Below, piece by piece: positions 8,173 through 15,574 of a stretch of DNA of 15,574 nt. The DNA comes from Candidatus Stygibacter frigidus (GTDB lineage Bacteria > Cloacimonadota > Cloacimonadia > Cloacimonadales > TCS61). The DNA lies in NCBI GenBank assembly GCA_030765325.1, contig JAVCCT010000372.1, positions 1-15,574 of the forward strand, written 5' to 3'. Each line of letters begins with the position of its first letter. Position 1 is the stretch's first letter. The notes beneath the pieces are model-generated. The model did no database searches, was not told where the DNA came from, and saw only the letters and a list, made by a program, of their open reading frames with translations. The position numbers were made by a program, and so were the translations under genes.

Positions 8173-8261
8173 TCAAACTTTTTCCCAATATCTATCAGTG
8201 AACATAATCAACGAACCCAGATACTACTGATCTCTCACTCCCCAACTTCCCTTCAATCGCC

Positions 8262-8279
8262 CTCCCCGTGTTACGGGAG
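8262..8279 (+). promoter_or_regulatory. Small hairpin covering the ribosome-binding site of the leader ORF
   Basis: CTCCCCGT (8262-8269), loop GTT, then ACGGGAG (8273-8279) can form a seven-pair stem with one bulged C. The 3' arm contains GGGAG, the only good ribosome-binding site for ATG 8287, so the stem would mask it. There is no T run, so it is not a terminator. Confidence 0.35.
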
Positions 8280-8286
8280 AATATTT

Positions 8287-8361
8287 ATGATGAATTACTT
8301 GACCTTGAGAAAGATTGTCATGATATGTGGCATATTAATTTTTAAGGTGGGAAAAATATGA
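8287..8361 (+). CDS. Possible 24-codon leader ORF overlapping the next gene's start
   Basis: An ORF beginning with two ATG codons (8287, 8290), MMNYLTLRKIVMICGILIFKVGKI, has GGGAG (8275-8279) seven bases upstream. Its stop codon TGA (8359-8361) overlaps the ATG of the following beta-barrel gene (ATGA). This is the arrangement expected for translational coupling. Against it, the frame ending at 8343 on the same strand is open from 8208 and reads ENIYDELLDLEKDCHDMWHINF-like, which looks more protein-like but has no start codon. The region may instead be the tail of an eroded gene. Confidence 0.3.
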   Translation: MMNYLTLRKIVMICGILIFKVGKI

Positions 8362-9065
8362 AAAGATTTGTTATCATTTTACTATTTTTGGTTCTTTCTT
8401 ACAGTATATTTGCTCAGGTAGCATATTTCGGGATGGGATATAATGTAAGTCGCGGTGAATATGAGGGTTTTAACTATGTAATTGACCGCTATAATGAAAC
8501 TAGAGATTATCTTACTGATGAGATGGATCATATCAATCTAACTCGTGGTATGTCTTTTGATTTAGCATTAGCTATGCCAGGTTTCTTGATTGGAGCTGGT
8601 TTGCAATATAATCGGGCAAAAGTGGAAGCTATTGGATTGATAGATGAACAAAAAGTTCAGTGTGATTTTAAATTGCATGAGCTTAATATTCCATTTGATT
8701 TTGCCCTGGCAATAGGTGATGATGGATTCTACTTCGCCCCTGGAGTCGGGATTAACTGCATGTTCTGGAGATACCTGTCACGCTCTGGTGAAGCAAATAA
8801 AATTGAGGATTATGATTATTATAAATCTATTGGAAGTGCTGGTATTCATGTAAAATTCTTTGTTAAATTCATCTTTGGAGGTGTGGAGGATAGTGGTTTT
8901 GGTCTAATTCTCGAACCCTATTATAATCTTGGATTATTAGATTCAAAGATGTGGACAATTAATGAAGAAATAAATCCGAATACATATTTAAATGATCCCG
9001 AAAAGCTAGAAAAATTCAGTCAATTCGGAGTAAGATTATCCCTGATTCTGAAAGTCGAAGTGTGA
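8358..9065 (+). CDS. Outer-membrane beta-barrel protein, function unknown
   Basis: A 235-residue exported protein. Residues 1-19 (MKRFVIILLFLVLSYSIFA) are a signal peptide cleaved before QVAYFG. The mature protein shows alternating hydrophobic/polar strands with many Gly and aromatic residues: VAYFGMGYNVS, SFDLALAMPGFLIGAGLQYNR, NIPFDFALAIGDDGFYFAPGVGINCMF, GFGLILEPYYNLGLL and QFGVRLSLILKVEV. About eight strands fit a small OmpX/PorT-like barrel. The last residue is Val rather than the aromatic commonly seen in barrel ends, though strand-like LSLILKVEV still fits. A GGTGGG purine stretch (8346-8351) lies seven bases before the ATG as a weak ribosome-binding site, and a possible leader ORF overlaps the start. 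No enzyme motif is visible. Barrel topology is an inference from sequence pattern. Confidence 0.8.
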   Translation: MKRFVIILLFLVLSYSIFAQVAYFGMGYNVSRGEYEGFNYVIDRYNETRDYLTDEMDHINLTRGMSFDLALAMPGFLIGAGLQYNRAKVEAIGLIDEQKVQCDFKLHELNIPFDFALAIGDDGFYFAPGVGINCMFWRYLSRSGEANKIEDYDYYKSIGSAGIHVKFFVKFIFGGVEDSGFGLILEPYYNLGLLDSKMWTINEEINPNTYLNDPEKLEKFSQFGVRLSLILKVEV

Positions 9066-9109
9066 TTTATATAAACTGATTTAATTTTTAAATTTATTAG
9101 AGAGGATAG

Positions 9110-9544
9110 ATGGCTGCTATGAAAATGAACATTAGGGCATTCCAGGAAAAAGATACTGAAGAAGTTATTCGGTTATGGACAGATTGCGGATTAACTGTTC
9201 CCTGGAATAACTCTAACAAAGATATCCAACGTAAACTTGCTATTCAACCTGAATTGTTTCTGGTGGGCTGTATGGAGCGTCTAATCATTGCCTCTGTTAT
9301 GGCAGGATATGACGGACACAGGGGATGGATATACTATCTGGCTGTGCATCCAGCTCACCAGCACTCAGGATTTGGAAGGGAAATAATGCTGGAAGCTGAG
9401 AGGCTTCTGCTCAGCATGGGTTGCTCTAAAATCAATCTACAAGTTCGCAGTTCTAATACATCATTAATTGAATTCTATCAGTCAATTGGTTATAAAACAG
9501 ATGAAGTCATAAGCATGGGTAAACGTCTTGTGAAGGACTGCTGA
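9110..9544 (+). CDS. ypeA: GNAT acetyltransferase, YpeA-like
   Basis: A 144-residue cytoplasmic acetyl-CoA-dependent N-acetyltransferase. Closely YpeA-like features are visible: MNIRAFQEKDTEEVIRLW at the N-terminus, a PWNNSNKDIQRKL segment, MAGYDGHRGWIYYLAVHP, the acetyl-CoA pyrophosphate-binding loop QHSGFG (Q/R-x-x-G-x-G/A), CSKINLQVR, and FYQSIGYKTDEVISMGKRL. The substrate of YpeA is not established. GAGG (9102-9105) is four bases before ATG 9110; ATGs at 9119 and 9125 are alternatives, and 9125 would align best with the usual MEIR start. It follows the beta-barrel gene by 44 bp on the same strand, possibly co-transcribed, and converges on the DUF3788 gene 21 bp away with no visible terminator between. 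Confidence 0.92.
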   Translation: MAAMKMNIRAFQEKDTEEVIRLWTDCGLTVPWNNSNKDIQRKLAIQPELFLVGCMERLIIASVMAGYDGHRGWIYYLAVHPAHQHSGFGREIMLEAERLLLSMGCSKINLQVRSSNTSLIEFYQSIGYKTDEVISMGKRLVKDC

Positions 9545-9565
9545 GTACAGAAACGAAAATACTAT

Positions 9566-9985
9566 TTACTTGAGCTTTTCTTTGATCTCGATCAGAATGT
9601 TCGTCATGTCCAAATCTGCTGGTGTTCTGACTTCTATAGTGATTCCTCTGATTTTGCCATACCTTTTACCATTAATGAATTGATCAATGTATTTTGGCTT
9701 TAGTTTACTGGTTTTCAGCAGATCTTCTACTTTATCAGAAAAATAAAACGTAGTTCTGAACATCTTATCACCAACGGATACCCAACAGATAGTCTTTTTC
9801 TTTTTAGTTATCTTAAAAAGCCAGCTCTTACCGTCTTTATAATAACGCCACTCGGTATTAAAATCAGGATGACCTTTCTGCAAAGATTCCTGAAACAAAT
9901 CCCAGTCAGTTTTTACTGCTCCCAGATGAAGACTAAGAATTACATCATCAGGAAATACATCTTTATCATTTAAAGGCTTTTCCAT
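9566..9985 (-). CDS. DUF3788 family protein
   Basis: A 139-residue soluble protein with no signal peptide or membrane segment. The centre, EWRYYKDGKSWLFKITKKKKTICWVSVGDKMFRTTFYFSDK (about residues 45-85), is the core pattern of DUF3788: a W, then Y-x-DGKSWLFK, KKKKT, and FR/K-TTFYF. The C-terminal half continues with GKIRGITIEVRTPADLDMTNILIEIKEKL, an alpha/beta pattern typical of the family. Function of the family is not established. AAAGGAG just upstream on the minus strand (complement of 9990-9996) fixes the start at 9985. It lies 70 bp downstream of the beta-barrel gene of the RND operon, on the same strand, so read-through is possible, but its own ribosome-binding site and content do not tie it to export. 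Confidence 0.88.
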   Translation of the reverse strand: MEKPLNDKDVFPDDVILSLHLGAVKTDWDLFQESLQKGHPDFNTEWRYYKDGKSWLFKITKKKKTICWVSVGDKMFRTTFYFSDKVEDLLKTSKLKPKYIDQFINGKRYGKIRGITIEVRTPADLDMTNILIEIKEKLK

Positions 9986-10055
9986 GACACTCCTTTTTTA
10001 TTAAATCCCATTTTATCTGAGATATAAATTTATTTAAGTTTATTATGCTTCGCAT

Positions 10056-11228
10056 CTAAAAGTAAACTTTCAACCTCGCTGCCAGTGAATTTTCGAACTG
10101 GCTGAATTCTGCTTTGTTATTTCCTATTGCGATGTAGCCATAAATATCAAGAGCTACGTTATCACTGAGAGATACATTGATCCAGGGATTATAACTGATA
10201 CTTTGATCATTCAGATTGATAATGATGAAATTCGACCACTCAATAAGTTCTGCCAGGGAATAAGTGTCACCCAGATAGAGATAATCACGACCCAAATTAG
10301 TGCTATCAGTAAAATACTCCATCCAGTTATTGAAACCATATTGATCTTCTTCCGTATTTCCCAAACCGTTATAATAATATTCTGCAATCACATATACCCC
10401 ACTTTGGAAAGTGAAATCTGTACCAATGATCGCCTGACTAAAATCTTCTGAATCTGATAAAAGATTATGAGCCCCTTCACCCCAAAACCCAAGTCCCAAT
10501 AGTGCTCCAGAAAAACTTATTCCCAGTAAATCTCTATCCTCACTGCTTTCCAGCATAGTGTAATAGTCCATTTTTTGCCTAAGTTTGCGGGCATAAGTGA
10601 GCTGCACATCATAACCCAGTAAAAATTGCTGCAACATAATCGATCGGGTGGATTCCTGCCAGTTATCACCAATTGAAATGAGAGCTGAGATCATACCTTC
10701 AGATGAATAGGGGATCTCCAGTTTCAGAGCATTTACACCTCTTTTTTCATAGGTGGGATCGAATATATTCTTCTGATTATAAATATCTGTAGGATTCCAG
10801 GCATAGCCGCTTCCCGATGCAATTTGCTGCTTGCCAATCCTCAGATTGAAATGCTTTTCATAGATACTTAGATAGGCATTATCCAAAAAAATCTCGTCCT
10901 CATAGGAATCTGTGAATCCCTCTGCCAAATCTGCAACCGGAGTACCGATTTGCTGAGCATAATTGGCGACGGTTTCTGATGGTATATAATCAAGTAAATT
11001 AATACTTTTAAATCCATGATATGTTTGGAATACCAGGTTTGAATTAAAAGTTATAGAGGAAGAATAATCTTTATTGAGATCCAGACGCAATTTGTTGTAT
11101 GCCTGGAATTCAGGATTGCCCCGAAAGGTAAGAGATGATTGATGTTCATAGTAACCAAAGAAATCAAATTCCATTGCAGAAAGTGAGATTACGGAAATAA
11201 GTAGTATTATTAATAATATAAATTTCAT
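10056..11228 (-). CDS. Outer-membrane beta-barrel of the RND/LolA-like export operon
   Basis: A 390-residue exported protein, last gene of the tetR-RND-LolA-like operon. Residues 1-18 (MKFILLIILLISVISLSA) are a signal peptide. The mature chain starts MEFDFFGYYEHQ and is full of amphipathic strands. It ends ENSLAARLKVYF, with the C-terminal Phe typical of BamA-inserted barrels. A conserved-looking block, LRIGKQQIASGSGYAWNPTDIYN (about 129-151) with FDPTYEKRGVNAL after it, resembles the G-x-Q-x-I-x-x-G-x-G-x-x-WNPTD segment I associate with barrels encoded beside RND exporters. The ATG follows the LolA-like stop by 11 bp with GAGG in the gap. Likely role: outer-membrane end of an export path (inferred from the operon). 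A porin or receptor of another kind cannot be excluded. Confidence 0.85.
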   Translation of the reverse strand: MKFILLIILLISVISLSAMEFDFFGYYEHQSSLTFRGNPEFQAYNKLRLDLNKDYSSSITFNSNLVFQTYHGFKSINLLDYIPSETVANYAQQIGTPVADLAEGFTDSYEDEIFLDNAYLSIYEKHFNLRIGKQQIASGSGYAWNPTDIYNQKNIFDPTYEKRGVNALKLEIPYSSEGMISALISIGDNWQESTRSIMLQQFLLGYDVQLTYARKLRQKMDYYTMLESSEDRDLLGISFSGALLGLGFWGEGAHNLLSDSEDFSQAIIGTDFTFQSGVYVIAEYYYNGLGNTEEDQYGFNNWMEYFTDSTNLGRDYLYLGDTYSLAELIEWSNFIIINLNDQSISYNPWINVSLSDNVALDIYGYIAIGNNKAEFSQFENSLAARLKVYF

Positions 11229-11239
11229 AATGTTGCCTC

Positions 11240-11983
11240 TTAATGTTTTTTAAGATTGTTAGTCGTAAAGATACTATCTTCCAGCTTTTTGCCAATTTCT
11301 ATGTTATCTATCAGCAAAGTTGTGTCTCCCCCATCCAGCAGATTAGTCATTACCATTTTTTTGGCAACCCAGTGTCCATCGATTAGCTCGATATTGCTCA
11401 TGGTTAGACGCTTTAGTAGCTCTTCATTTTCATAATAATCAACCTGCATAGTAACAAATCGTTCCGTATCTGCCCATAATATCATTTTGGAATAATGAGT
11501 ACCATTTGGTTTTGGCAATAATTCCAGTTTGTAGCAATCCCTATCCGCAATTTTTTCTGTTCCCAGCAATTTATAATCATTTTCTTTTGCCAGATTACCA
11601 GCACTCATATCCTCATAAGAAAAATCACTTCCCTGCACTTTCCTTTTTCTGGCATGACTGGCAAGATGCCTTACCCTGTCTGTTTTGGGAGTGAAGAACC
11701 AGATATCATCACCATTATTAAGCATTAATATCTTATCTCCTTTCACTCGTCCTGGTCCGGTATAAACCATCAATTGCTTGTCGTTCTCATCCTTGGAATA
11801 TGTTTCCATCTCCAGAGTTCTTTCTTCTCCAGAAGAAGTTATAATTATCTGTTTACCGCTACTATAGCTCGATGACACTCTTTCGGATTTATCTATTTTT
11901 GCTATGATTTCATCTACCGTGGGATCGGCAATTAATAATGCACCAATTGCCAATATCATCATTAATATTAAGCTCTTTTTCAT
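11240..11983 (-). CDS. LolA-like periplasmic protein (outer membrane lipoprotein-sorting type)
   Basis: A 247-residue periplasmic carrier. The signal peptide is MKKSLILMMILAIGALLIA. The mature part begins with a helix, DPTVDEIIAKID, as in LolA-fold proteins. It then shows the PF17131-type core: VKGDKILMLNNGDDIWFF-TPKTDRVRHL (about 80-107) and VQGSDFSYEDM (116-126). Later strands include DCYKLELLPKP, KMILWADTERFVTMQVDYYENEELLKRL and DGHWVAKKMVM. The fold is an open beta-sheet cup that binds acyl chains in LolA. In this family the cargo is mostly unknown. It starts one base after the stop of the RND exporter, using AAGGAG inside that gene's end, so synthesis of the two is coupled. The expected job is moving the exporter's cargo across the periplasm to the barrel encoded next. 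Confidence 0.92.
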   Translation of the reverse strand: MKKSLILMMILAIGALLIADPTVDEIIAKIDKSERVSSSYSSGKQIIITSSGEERTLEMETYSKDENDKQLMVYTGPGRVKGDKILMLNNGDDIWFFTPKTDRVRHLASHARKRKVQGSDFSYEDMSAGNLAKENDYKLLGTEKIADRDCYKLELLPKPNGTHYSKMILWADTERFVTMQVDYYENEELLKRLTMSNIELIDGHWVAKKMVMTNLLDGGDTTLLIDNIEIGKKLEDSIFTTNNLKKH

Positions 11984-11984
11984 T

Positions 11985-14675
11985 TTATTTCTCCTTACCC
12001 ATTTTCTTTCTATTATCTATCAATTGCAATGCAGCAGGCAATAGTGTTACAGTTACCACAAAGCAAGTACCCACTCCAATAAACAAAGCGAGCCCTAAGC
12101 TCCCCAAACCACGGTAAGTTGCAAAGTTTAATGATCCAAAGGCCAGCATAGTTGTTAAACTTGTGATAAGTACAGCTCTACCAGTGGAAGTGAATACCTT
12201 CCTGATGCTGCCTCGTTTTTCTGCTGAATAGCGGTGAATTATATGAACCCCGTCATCCACTCCGATTCCCAGGATCAGGGGAAGCCCCATTACATTTAAT
12301 AAAGTGAGTTTCAAACCAACCAGTTGCATTACCCCAATCATCCAGATTGTACCCAGAATAAGCGGTATCATGGCTAATACTGCCATCTTGAAACTGCGGA
12401 GATCAATCAGCAATAAAATGAAGATGATTATTAATGAGAAAAGAGCTGCTCTCCTGCCATCCTGACCTACAATATCGATGAGTGTATAAAAAACCAAAGG
12501 CATACCTGTGATGTTTTCATCCAGATTGCTCATCTGATTTTTAAAGCGATCCAGAAAAGACAGATTCCACACACTTTCTTTGGGATACATGGAAACCAGA
12601 TACTGATCACCAGATTTGCTGATAAACTGATCTTTGATATCATCTGGCAACATGCCCACAGTGATAATGGAAGTGGAAGCCATGGAAAGAGAATATTTTT
12701 TGAAGGCCTGATAAAATCCAGTTTGGAATTGATTAATTCCGGGAAGGTAATCATCCTGCCCATCTAAAACTGACAGCAGTTCAGCAATCGAGCCATTATT
12801 TTGAGGATCATTATAAACCCCGATCAGGATCTGAGCTTTTTTATCCAATTTATCCTGACCACCCATATATGCCAGTTGTGCCAGCTCAATAATGTTGTCT
12901 TGCAAACGCTGAACCTGCTCCACTAATGCCTCTTTGTCAGAATTCATAATTTGTTTTATGGAATTATTTTTATCTAATTCAGTACGAATTCTTTTAATGA
13001 TCTCACTGCGGTTTTCCTGCTTTTGAAGGCTGGGAACATAATCGGATATGGAAGTAACATAACCTATCATTTTCATATCCCGGGCTTCTTCAGCAATTTT
13101 TTCGGATTCTTGAATGGAATTAGTGGCTATCAGTGCATAATCCGGAGTCATATCGAATTTATCTTCTAAAAGATGTTGCAGTTTAATGGATTTCAATCCC
13201 ACAGGTTCCATGTTCAAATAATTATAATCAAATCCTATTTTAGAAGCAGATATCAATAAGATCACAGTTACCACAATAATAATTATTATTGTAAAATAAG
13301 GATGATTAGCCAGCTTCTGAGAATAGCCACCCAGAAAATGGAATTGAGTAGATACTCTTGTTTTTTGGGTTTTACCAAATTTTTCCTGCATCACCAGCAG
13401 TGAAGGTAAAACTAATAAAGTTGCAGCCATACAGAGTATAACCCCGCTTCCTGCTACCAATCCAAATTGATACATTCCTGCTGAATTGGAAACCATAAGT
13501 GTATAGAAAGCAAAGCCGGTTGTTAATGCACCTGTAATTATCCCTCCACCAGATTTTAGAAAAGTCTCTCTTAGAGCTGCTTCAATGGAATGACCCTCGG
13601 CTCGCAATTCTGTGTAGATTGAAATTATATGGATGGAAAAATCAATTCCTAAACCTAATATTATTACTCCGAACATAGAGGTCATCATATTTAAACTACC
13701 TATGGTAAGACCTGCAAAACCTGCTGTCCAAATAATTCCCACTATCATAGTGATGCCAGCCAGAAGAGGAGCCATCCACATTCTAAAGGAAACTATAAAT
13801 AATATAAGGATGAGGATCAGGGCGATGATGGTAGTATAGTTCATATCCTTTTTTGCTGACACCATTTCATCTCGTGCCAAAGTCATGGTACCTGTAGTGC
13901 CTGCGTCTATTCCGGGATATTTCTGCAATTCTTTATTTATTACTTCATCAATTTTATTTACTGCAGCAACCACGGTATCCACTTCATCGATAGTAAATTT
14001 CGGCTGAATTAAAAGGATTATCATATCCTTTTCGGGAGAAAGACTATATTCATCACCGATTAGAAACTCTTTAGCTGCCGTATCTGTTTCAGCTTCAGAG
14101 TTGCTTATTTCTCCTTCTCCATACTTAGTCATGGTTTTCACCAGATTATCTATGCCATCGAACATCACCATGGCATTATTTTCTTTCTGCTTGGTGGAAA
14201 TGCTTTCATCATCATCAATATAGGTTTTCTCAAAGCTGTCATTCAAATGAGTCAGCCAGGGAATCAAATTCAAATCAGAATATAGATCCTCACTGTTTTT
14301 CAAATCTTTCAATTTCTGCAGCATCATCCCATTTTTCAATATAAAATCTGCATTGATCTTATAATCTACACGGGAGACATATTCATCCAGTTCTTTGATC
14401 CTGGGAGCAATATCGTCTGCAAAACTTTTCAATGACTGTTCATCTCCTGTAGCTGCCAGAATAATGACCGAAGCCGAATCATAATTATCAATGATATCAT
14501 TGTACCCTTTCACAAGAGCATGATTTTGTGGCATCAGGTCTTTAAACTGCATCGACAATTTAAGGTCTTTGGCAAAAAATATGGCAACTATTGTTATCAA
14601 TATTGTAAACAATAGAAAAAGACCGGGCTTCTTTGCTGATAATTCAGCGATTCTTATTAATAATTTTTCTCTCAT
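11985..14675 (-). CDS. RND superfamily (MMPL/COG1033-type) exporter, 12 TM
   Basis: An 896-residue inner-membrane proton-driven exporter. It has the RND duplication: TM1 (about 17-35), a large periplasmic loop to about 283, TM2-6 (283-430); then TM7 (about 463-483), a second loop to about 740, and TM8-12 (742-885). The proton-relay helix of each half is visible, GLGIDFSIHIISIY (Asp345, His349) and GIGVDDGVHIIHRY (Asp807, Asp808, His811), so both halves look functional. The NH2-end AKDLKLSMQFKDLMPQNH is typical of MMPL/HpnN-like exporters that move lipids or other hydrophobic cargo, rather than of AcrB, which is longer. It starts four bases after the tetR stop with AGAGG overlapping tetR's end, and leads into the LolA-like gene one base after its own stop. 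No membrane-fusion protein is encoded here. The cargo is unknown. Confidence 0.94.
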   Translation of the reverse strand: MREKLLIRIAELSAKKPGLFLLFTILITIVAIFFAKDLKLSMQFKDLMPQNHALVKGYNDIIDNYDSASVIILAATGDEQSLKSFADDIAPRIKELDEYVSRVDYKINADFILKNGMMLQKLKDLKNSEDLYSDLNLIPWLTHLNDSFEKTYIDDDESISTKQKENNAMVMFDGIDNLVKTMTKYGEGEISNSEAETDTAAKEFLIGDEYSLSPEKDMIILLIQPKFTIDEVDTVVAAVNKIDEVINKELQKYPGIDAGTTGTMTLARDEMVSAKKDMNYTTIIALILILILFIVSFRMWMAPLLAGITMIVGIIWTAGFAGLTIGSLNMMTSMFGVIILGLGIDFSIHIISIYTELRAEGHSIEAALRETFLKSGGGIITGALTTGFAFYTLMVSNSAGMYQFGLVAGSGVILCMAATLLVLPSLLVMQEKFGKTQKTRVSTQFHFLGGYSQKLANHPYFTIIIIIVVTVILLISASKIGFDYNYLNMEPVGLKSIKLQHLLEDKFDMTPDYALIATNSIQESEKIAEEARDMKMIGYVTSISDYVPSLQKQENRSEIIKRIRTELDKNNSIKQIMNSDKEALVEQVQRLQDNIIELAQLAYMGGQDKLDKKAQILIGVYNDPQNNGSIAELLSVLDGQDDYLPGINQFQTGFYQAFKKYSLSMASTSIITVGMLPDDIKDQFISKSGDQYLVSMYPKESVWNLSFLDRFKNQMSNLDENITGMPLVFYTLIDIVGQDGRRAALFSLIIIFILLLIDLRSFKMAVLAMIPLILGTIWMIGVMQLVGLKLTLLNVMGLPLILGIGVDDGVHIIHRYSAEKRGSIRKVFTSTGRAVLITSLTTMLAFGSLNFATYRGLGSLGLALFIGVGTCFVVTVTLLPAALQLIDNRKKMGKEK

Positions 14676-14679
14676 TTTT

Positions 14680-15294
14680 CTACCTCTTCTTTATTCCATT
14701 CATAAATATCTTCATAAAATTTTCTGTCAAAGAAGCTGTATCGAACAAATCCTTTCGCATTAACCATTGCAGAAGAATGCCATCTAAAGCTCCGATAAAG
14801 AGTGATGCACTAAAGGTAGTATCCATTGCGCAAAAAGTTCCCTTATCTACCCCATCCTGTAATATCTGTCTAATAACATCTCTGTATTGACTATAGATTA
14901 ATTCCAAATTGAATACGCGATTGATCTCTTCATTATGTTCTCTGATACCTTCAGCCCAGATATCCAGCATGATCTCTGCAAAATTATAATGGTTATCAAT
15001 TAAAGACGTTACAGTCAGTGCCACAAATTGCTGCAATTTATCTACTGGATCATCATATTTTTCCATAACCTGAGCTGCTCGATTGCCAATTTGTGAAAAA
15101 TGCATCTCAAACAAATTGATAAATATGTCATCTTTATTCTTAAAATACTCATAGATCGTACCTTTGCCAATGTTTGCAGCTTTGGCAATATCTGCCATTT
15201 TGGTTTTTACCACACCTTTCTCGGAGAAAACTTGCATAGCTGCCATTATTATTCCCTGCTTTTTTTCTTCCTTATCCACAACTTTCGGACTCAT
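14680..15294 (-). CDS. TetR/AcrR family transcriptional repressor
   Basis: A 204-residue DNA-binding regulator. The N-terminal helix-turn-helix is typical: GIIMAAMQVFSEKGVVKTKM followed by ADIAKAANIGKGTIYEYFKNKDDIF (about residues 14-58). The rest (60-204) is helical and is expected to bind an effector and dimerise. It has no strong family-specific motif, so the ligand is not predictable, though control of an RND exporter suggests a hydrophobic compound or envelope stress product. It is the first gene of the export operon, with GAGG about eight bases before the ATG on the minus strand. A 12-bp perfect palindrome lies 24 bp upstream of the start codon, which points to autoregulation of the whole operon. 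Confidence 0.93.
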   Translation of the reverse strand: MSPKVVDKEEKKQGIIMAAMQVFSEKGVVKTKMADIAKAANIGKGTIYEYFKNKDDIFINLFEMHFSQIGNRAAQVMEKYDDPVDKLQQFVALTVTSLIDNHYNFAEIMLDIWAEGIREHNEEINRVFNLELIYSQYRDVIRQILQDGVDKGTFCAMDTTFSASLFIGALDGILLQWLMRKDLFDTASLTENFMKIFMNGIKKR

Positions 15295-15315
15295 ATTTTA
15301 ACCTCACTTTTATTA

Positions 15316-15333
15316 TGACCGACATGTCGGACA
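15316..15333. promoter_or_regulatory. Palindromic operator candidate upstream of tetR
   Basis: CCGACATGTCGG at 15319-15330 is a perfect 12-bp inverted repeat. It extends to 18 bp (15316-15333, TGACCGACATGTCGGACA) with a single mismatched pair. Length, position and symmetry fit a TetR-dimer operator. On the minus strand a TATAAT (complement of 15372-15377, poor -35) would place the operator in the early transcript. TGGACA at 15360-15355 with a TATTTT-like -10 would place it just after the -10. Which promoter is used is unclear. Confidence 0.6.
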
Positions 15334-15442
15334 AAAATAAATGGCAAATATAATTGTCCAGTATTTTTTTTATTATAGAGTTTTTTAAGTATTTTACTAA
15401 CTGATATTTCCGACTTGCTGTAAATATCTGAAATATATGCAA

Positions 15443-15574
15443 TTATCTTTTGGAAGTAAAATCATCGATTTTATAATGCCCTATTTCACAACGATATGCG
15501 CCATTATGCAATTTCCCTTTTTGCCTGTTTAGCTGATTCAGAAACCTTATTACCAAAAAGCCTTTTTCAACTAA
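15443..15574 (-). CDS. C-terminal 43 codons of an unidentified gene, truncated by the window edge
   Basis: On the minus strand a frame is open from the last base of the window to TAA at 15445-15443. It ends ...GKLHNGAYRCEIGHYKIDDFTSKR and contains no Met, so the start lies to the right of the window. The composition (LVEKGFLVIRFLNQL, then a basic stretch) looks coding. The AYRCEIGHYKI piece faintly recalls short zinc-ribbon tails of the form YxCxxCGxxH, but only one Cys is present, so I do not assign a family. It is on the same strand as tetR, 148 bp upstream of it. The gap holds the tetR operator and promoter candidates, so the two are probably separate transcripts. Confidence 0.55.
   Translation of the reverse strand, partial: LVEKGFLVIRFLNQLNRQKGKLHNGAYRCEIGHYKIDDFTSKR

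Noticed and set aside
9545..9565. Bidirectional terminator between the convergent ypeA-like and DUF3788 genes
   Set aside because: The 21-bp gap has no inverted repeat.
10045..10055. Terminator hairpin after the beta-barrel gene (ATGC-TTC-GCAT)
   Set aside because: Only four base pairs and no T run on the minus strand, so too weak.
1..15574. CRISPR arrays, tRNA genes, insertion sequences
   Set aside because: No regularly spaced repeats, cloverleaf-like sequences or transposase-like proteins were found on either strand.

Overview
This is an AT-rich window from a Gram-negative bacterium. At least two outer-membrane beta-barrels, a LolA-like periplasmic protein and several signal peptides imply an outer membrane. 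The secreted metalloprotease ends in a PNPFNP...GIYYYNL...KKMLMLK tail of the FlgD-Ig / type IX sorting kind. That tail, with the rest of the gene content, points to the FCB group; a Candidatus Cloacimonadota-like organism is my best guess. This is an inference, since no rRNA or other marker gene is present.

Left part, plus strand: a multi-PAS sensor protein whose 5' end lies outside the window (3-1514) ends in a coiled coil and has no kinase domain. Next is a large secreted metalloprotease with two tandem HExxH domains (1615-4453). Its signal peptide and body are in different reading frames. Then come a two-helix DUF4405-like membrane protein (4509-4739), a small exported protein with distant superoxide-reductase-like features (4847-5182), a stretch that looks like eroded coding sequence (5183-5523), and a full-length glmS (5524-7362).

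Middle: a 446-bp gap without a convincing gene ends in a near-consensus sigma70-type promoter. It drives an overlapping pair, a DUF6132 membrane protein (7809-8009) and a small ferredoxin with a CxxDxxC motif (7996-8172). An outer-membrane beta-barrel follows (8358-9065), preceded by a possible 24-codon leader ORF that overlaps its start codon. Then a YpeA-type acetyltransferase (9110-9544) converges on a minus-strand DUF3788 protein (9566-9985).

Right part, minus strand: a compact four-gene operon, read from right to left, encodes a TetR repressor (15294-14680), a 12-TM RND/MMPL exporter (14675-11985), a LolA-like periplasmic protein (11983-11240) and an outer-membrane beta-barrel (11228-10056). 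Gaps are 1-11 bp. A 12-bp perfect palindrome just upstream of tetR is a good operator candidate. Together these look like a self-regulated inner-membrane / periplasm / outer-membrane route for moving a lipid or other hydrophobic cargo. The right edge holds the last 43 codons of another minus-strand gene (15574-15443).

I saw no tRNA, rRNA, CRISPR array, insertion sequence or convincing intrinsic terminator.
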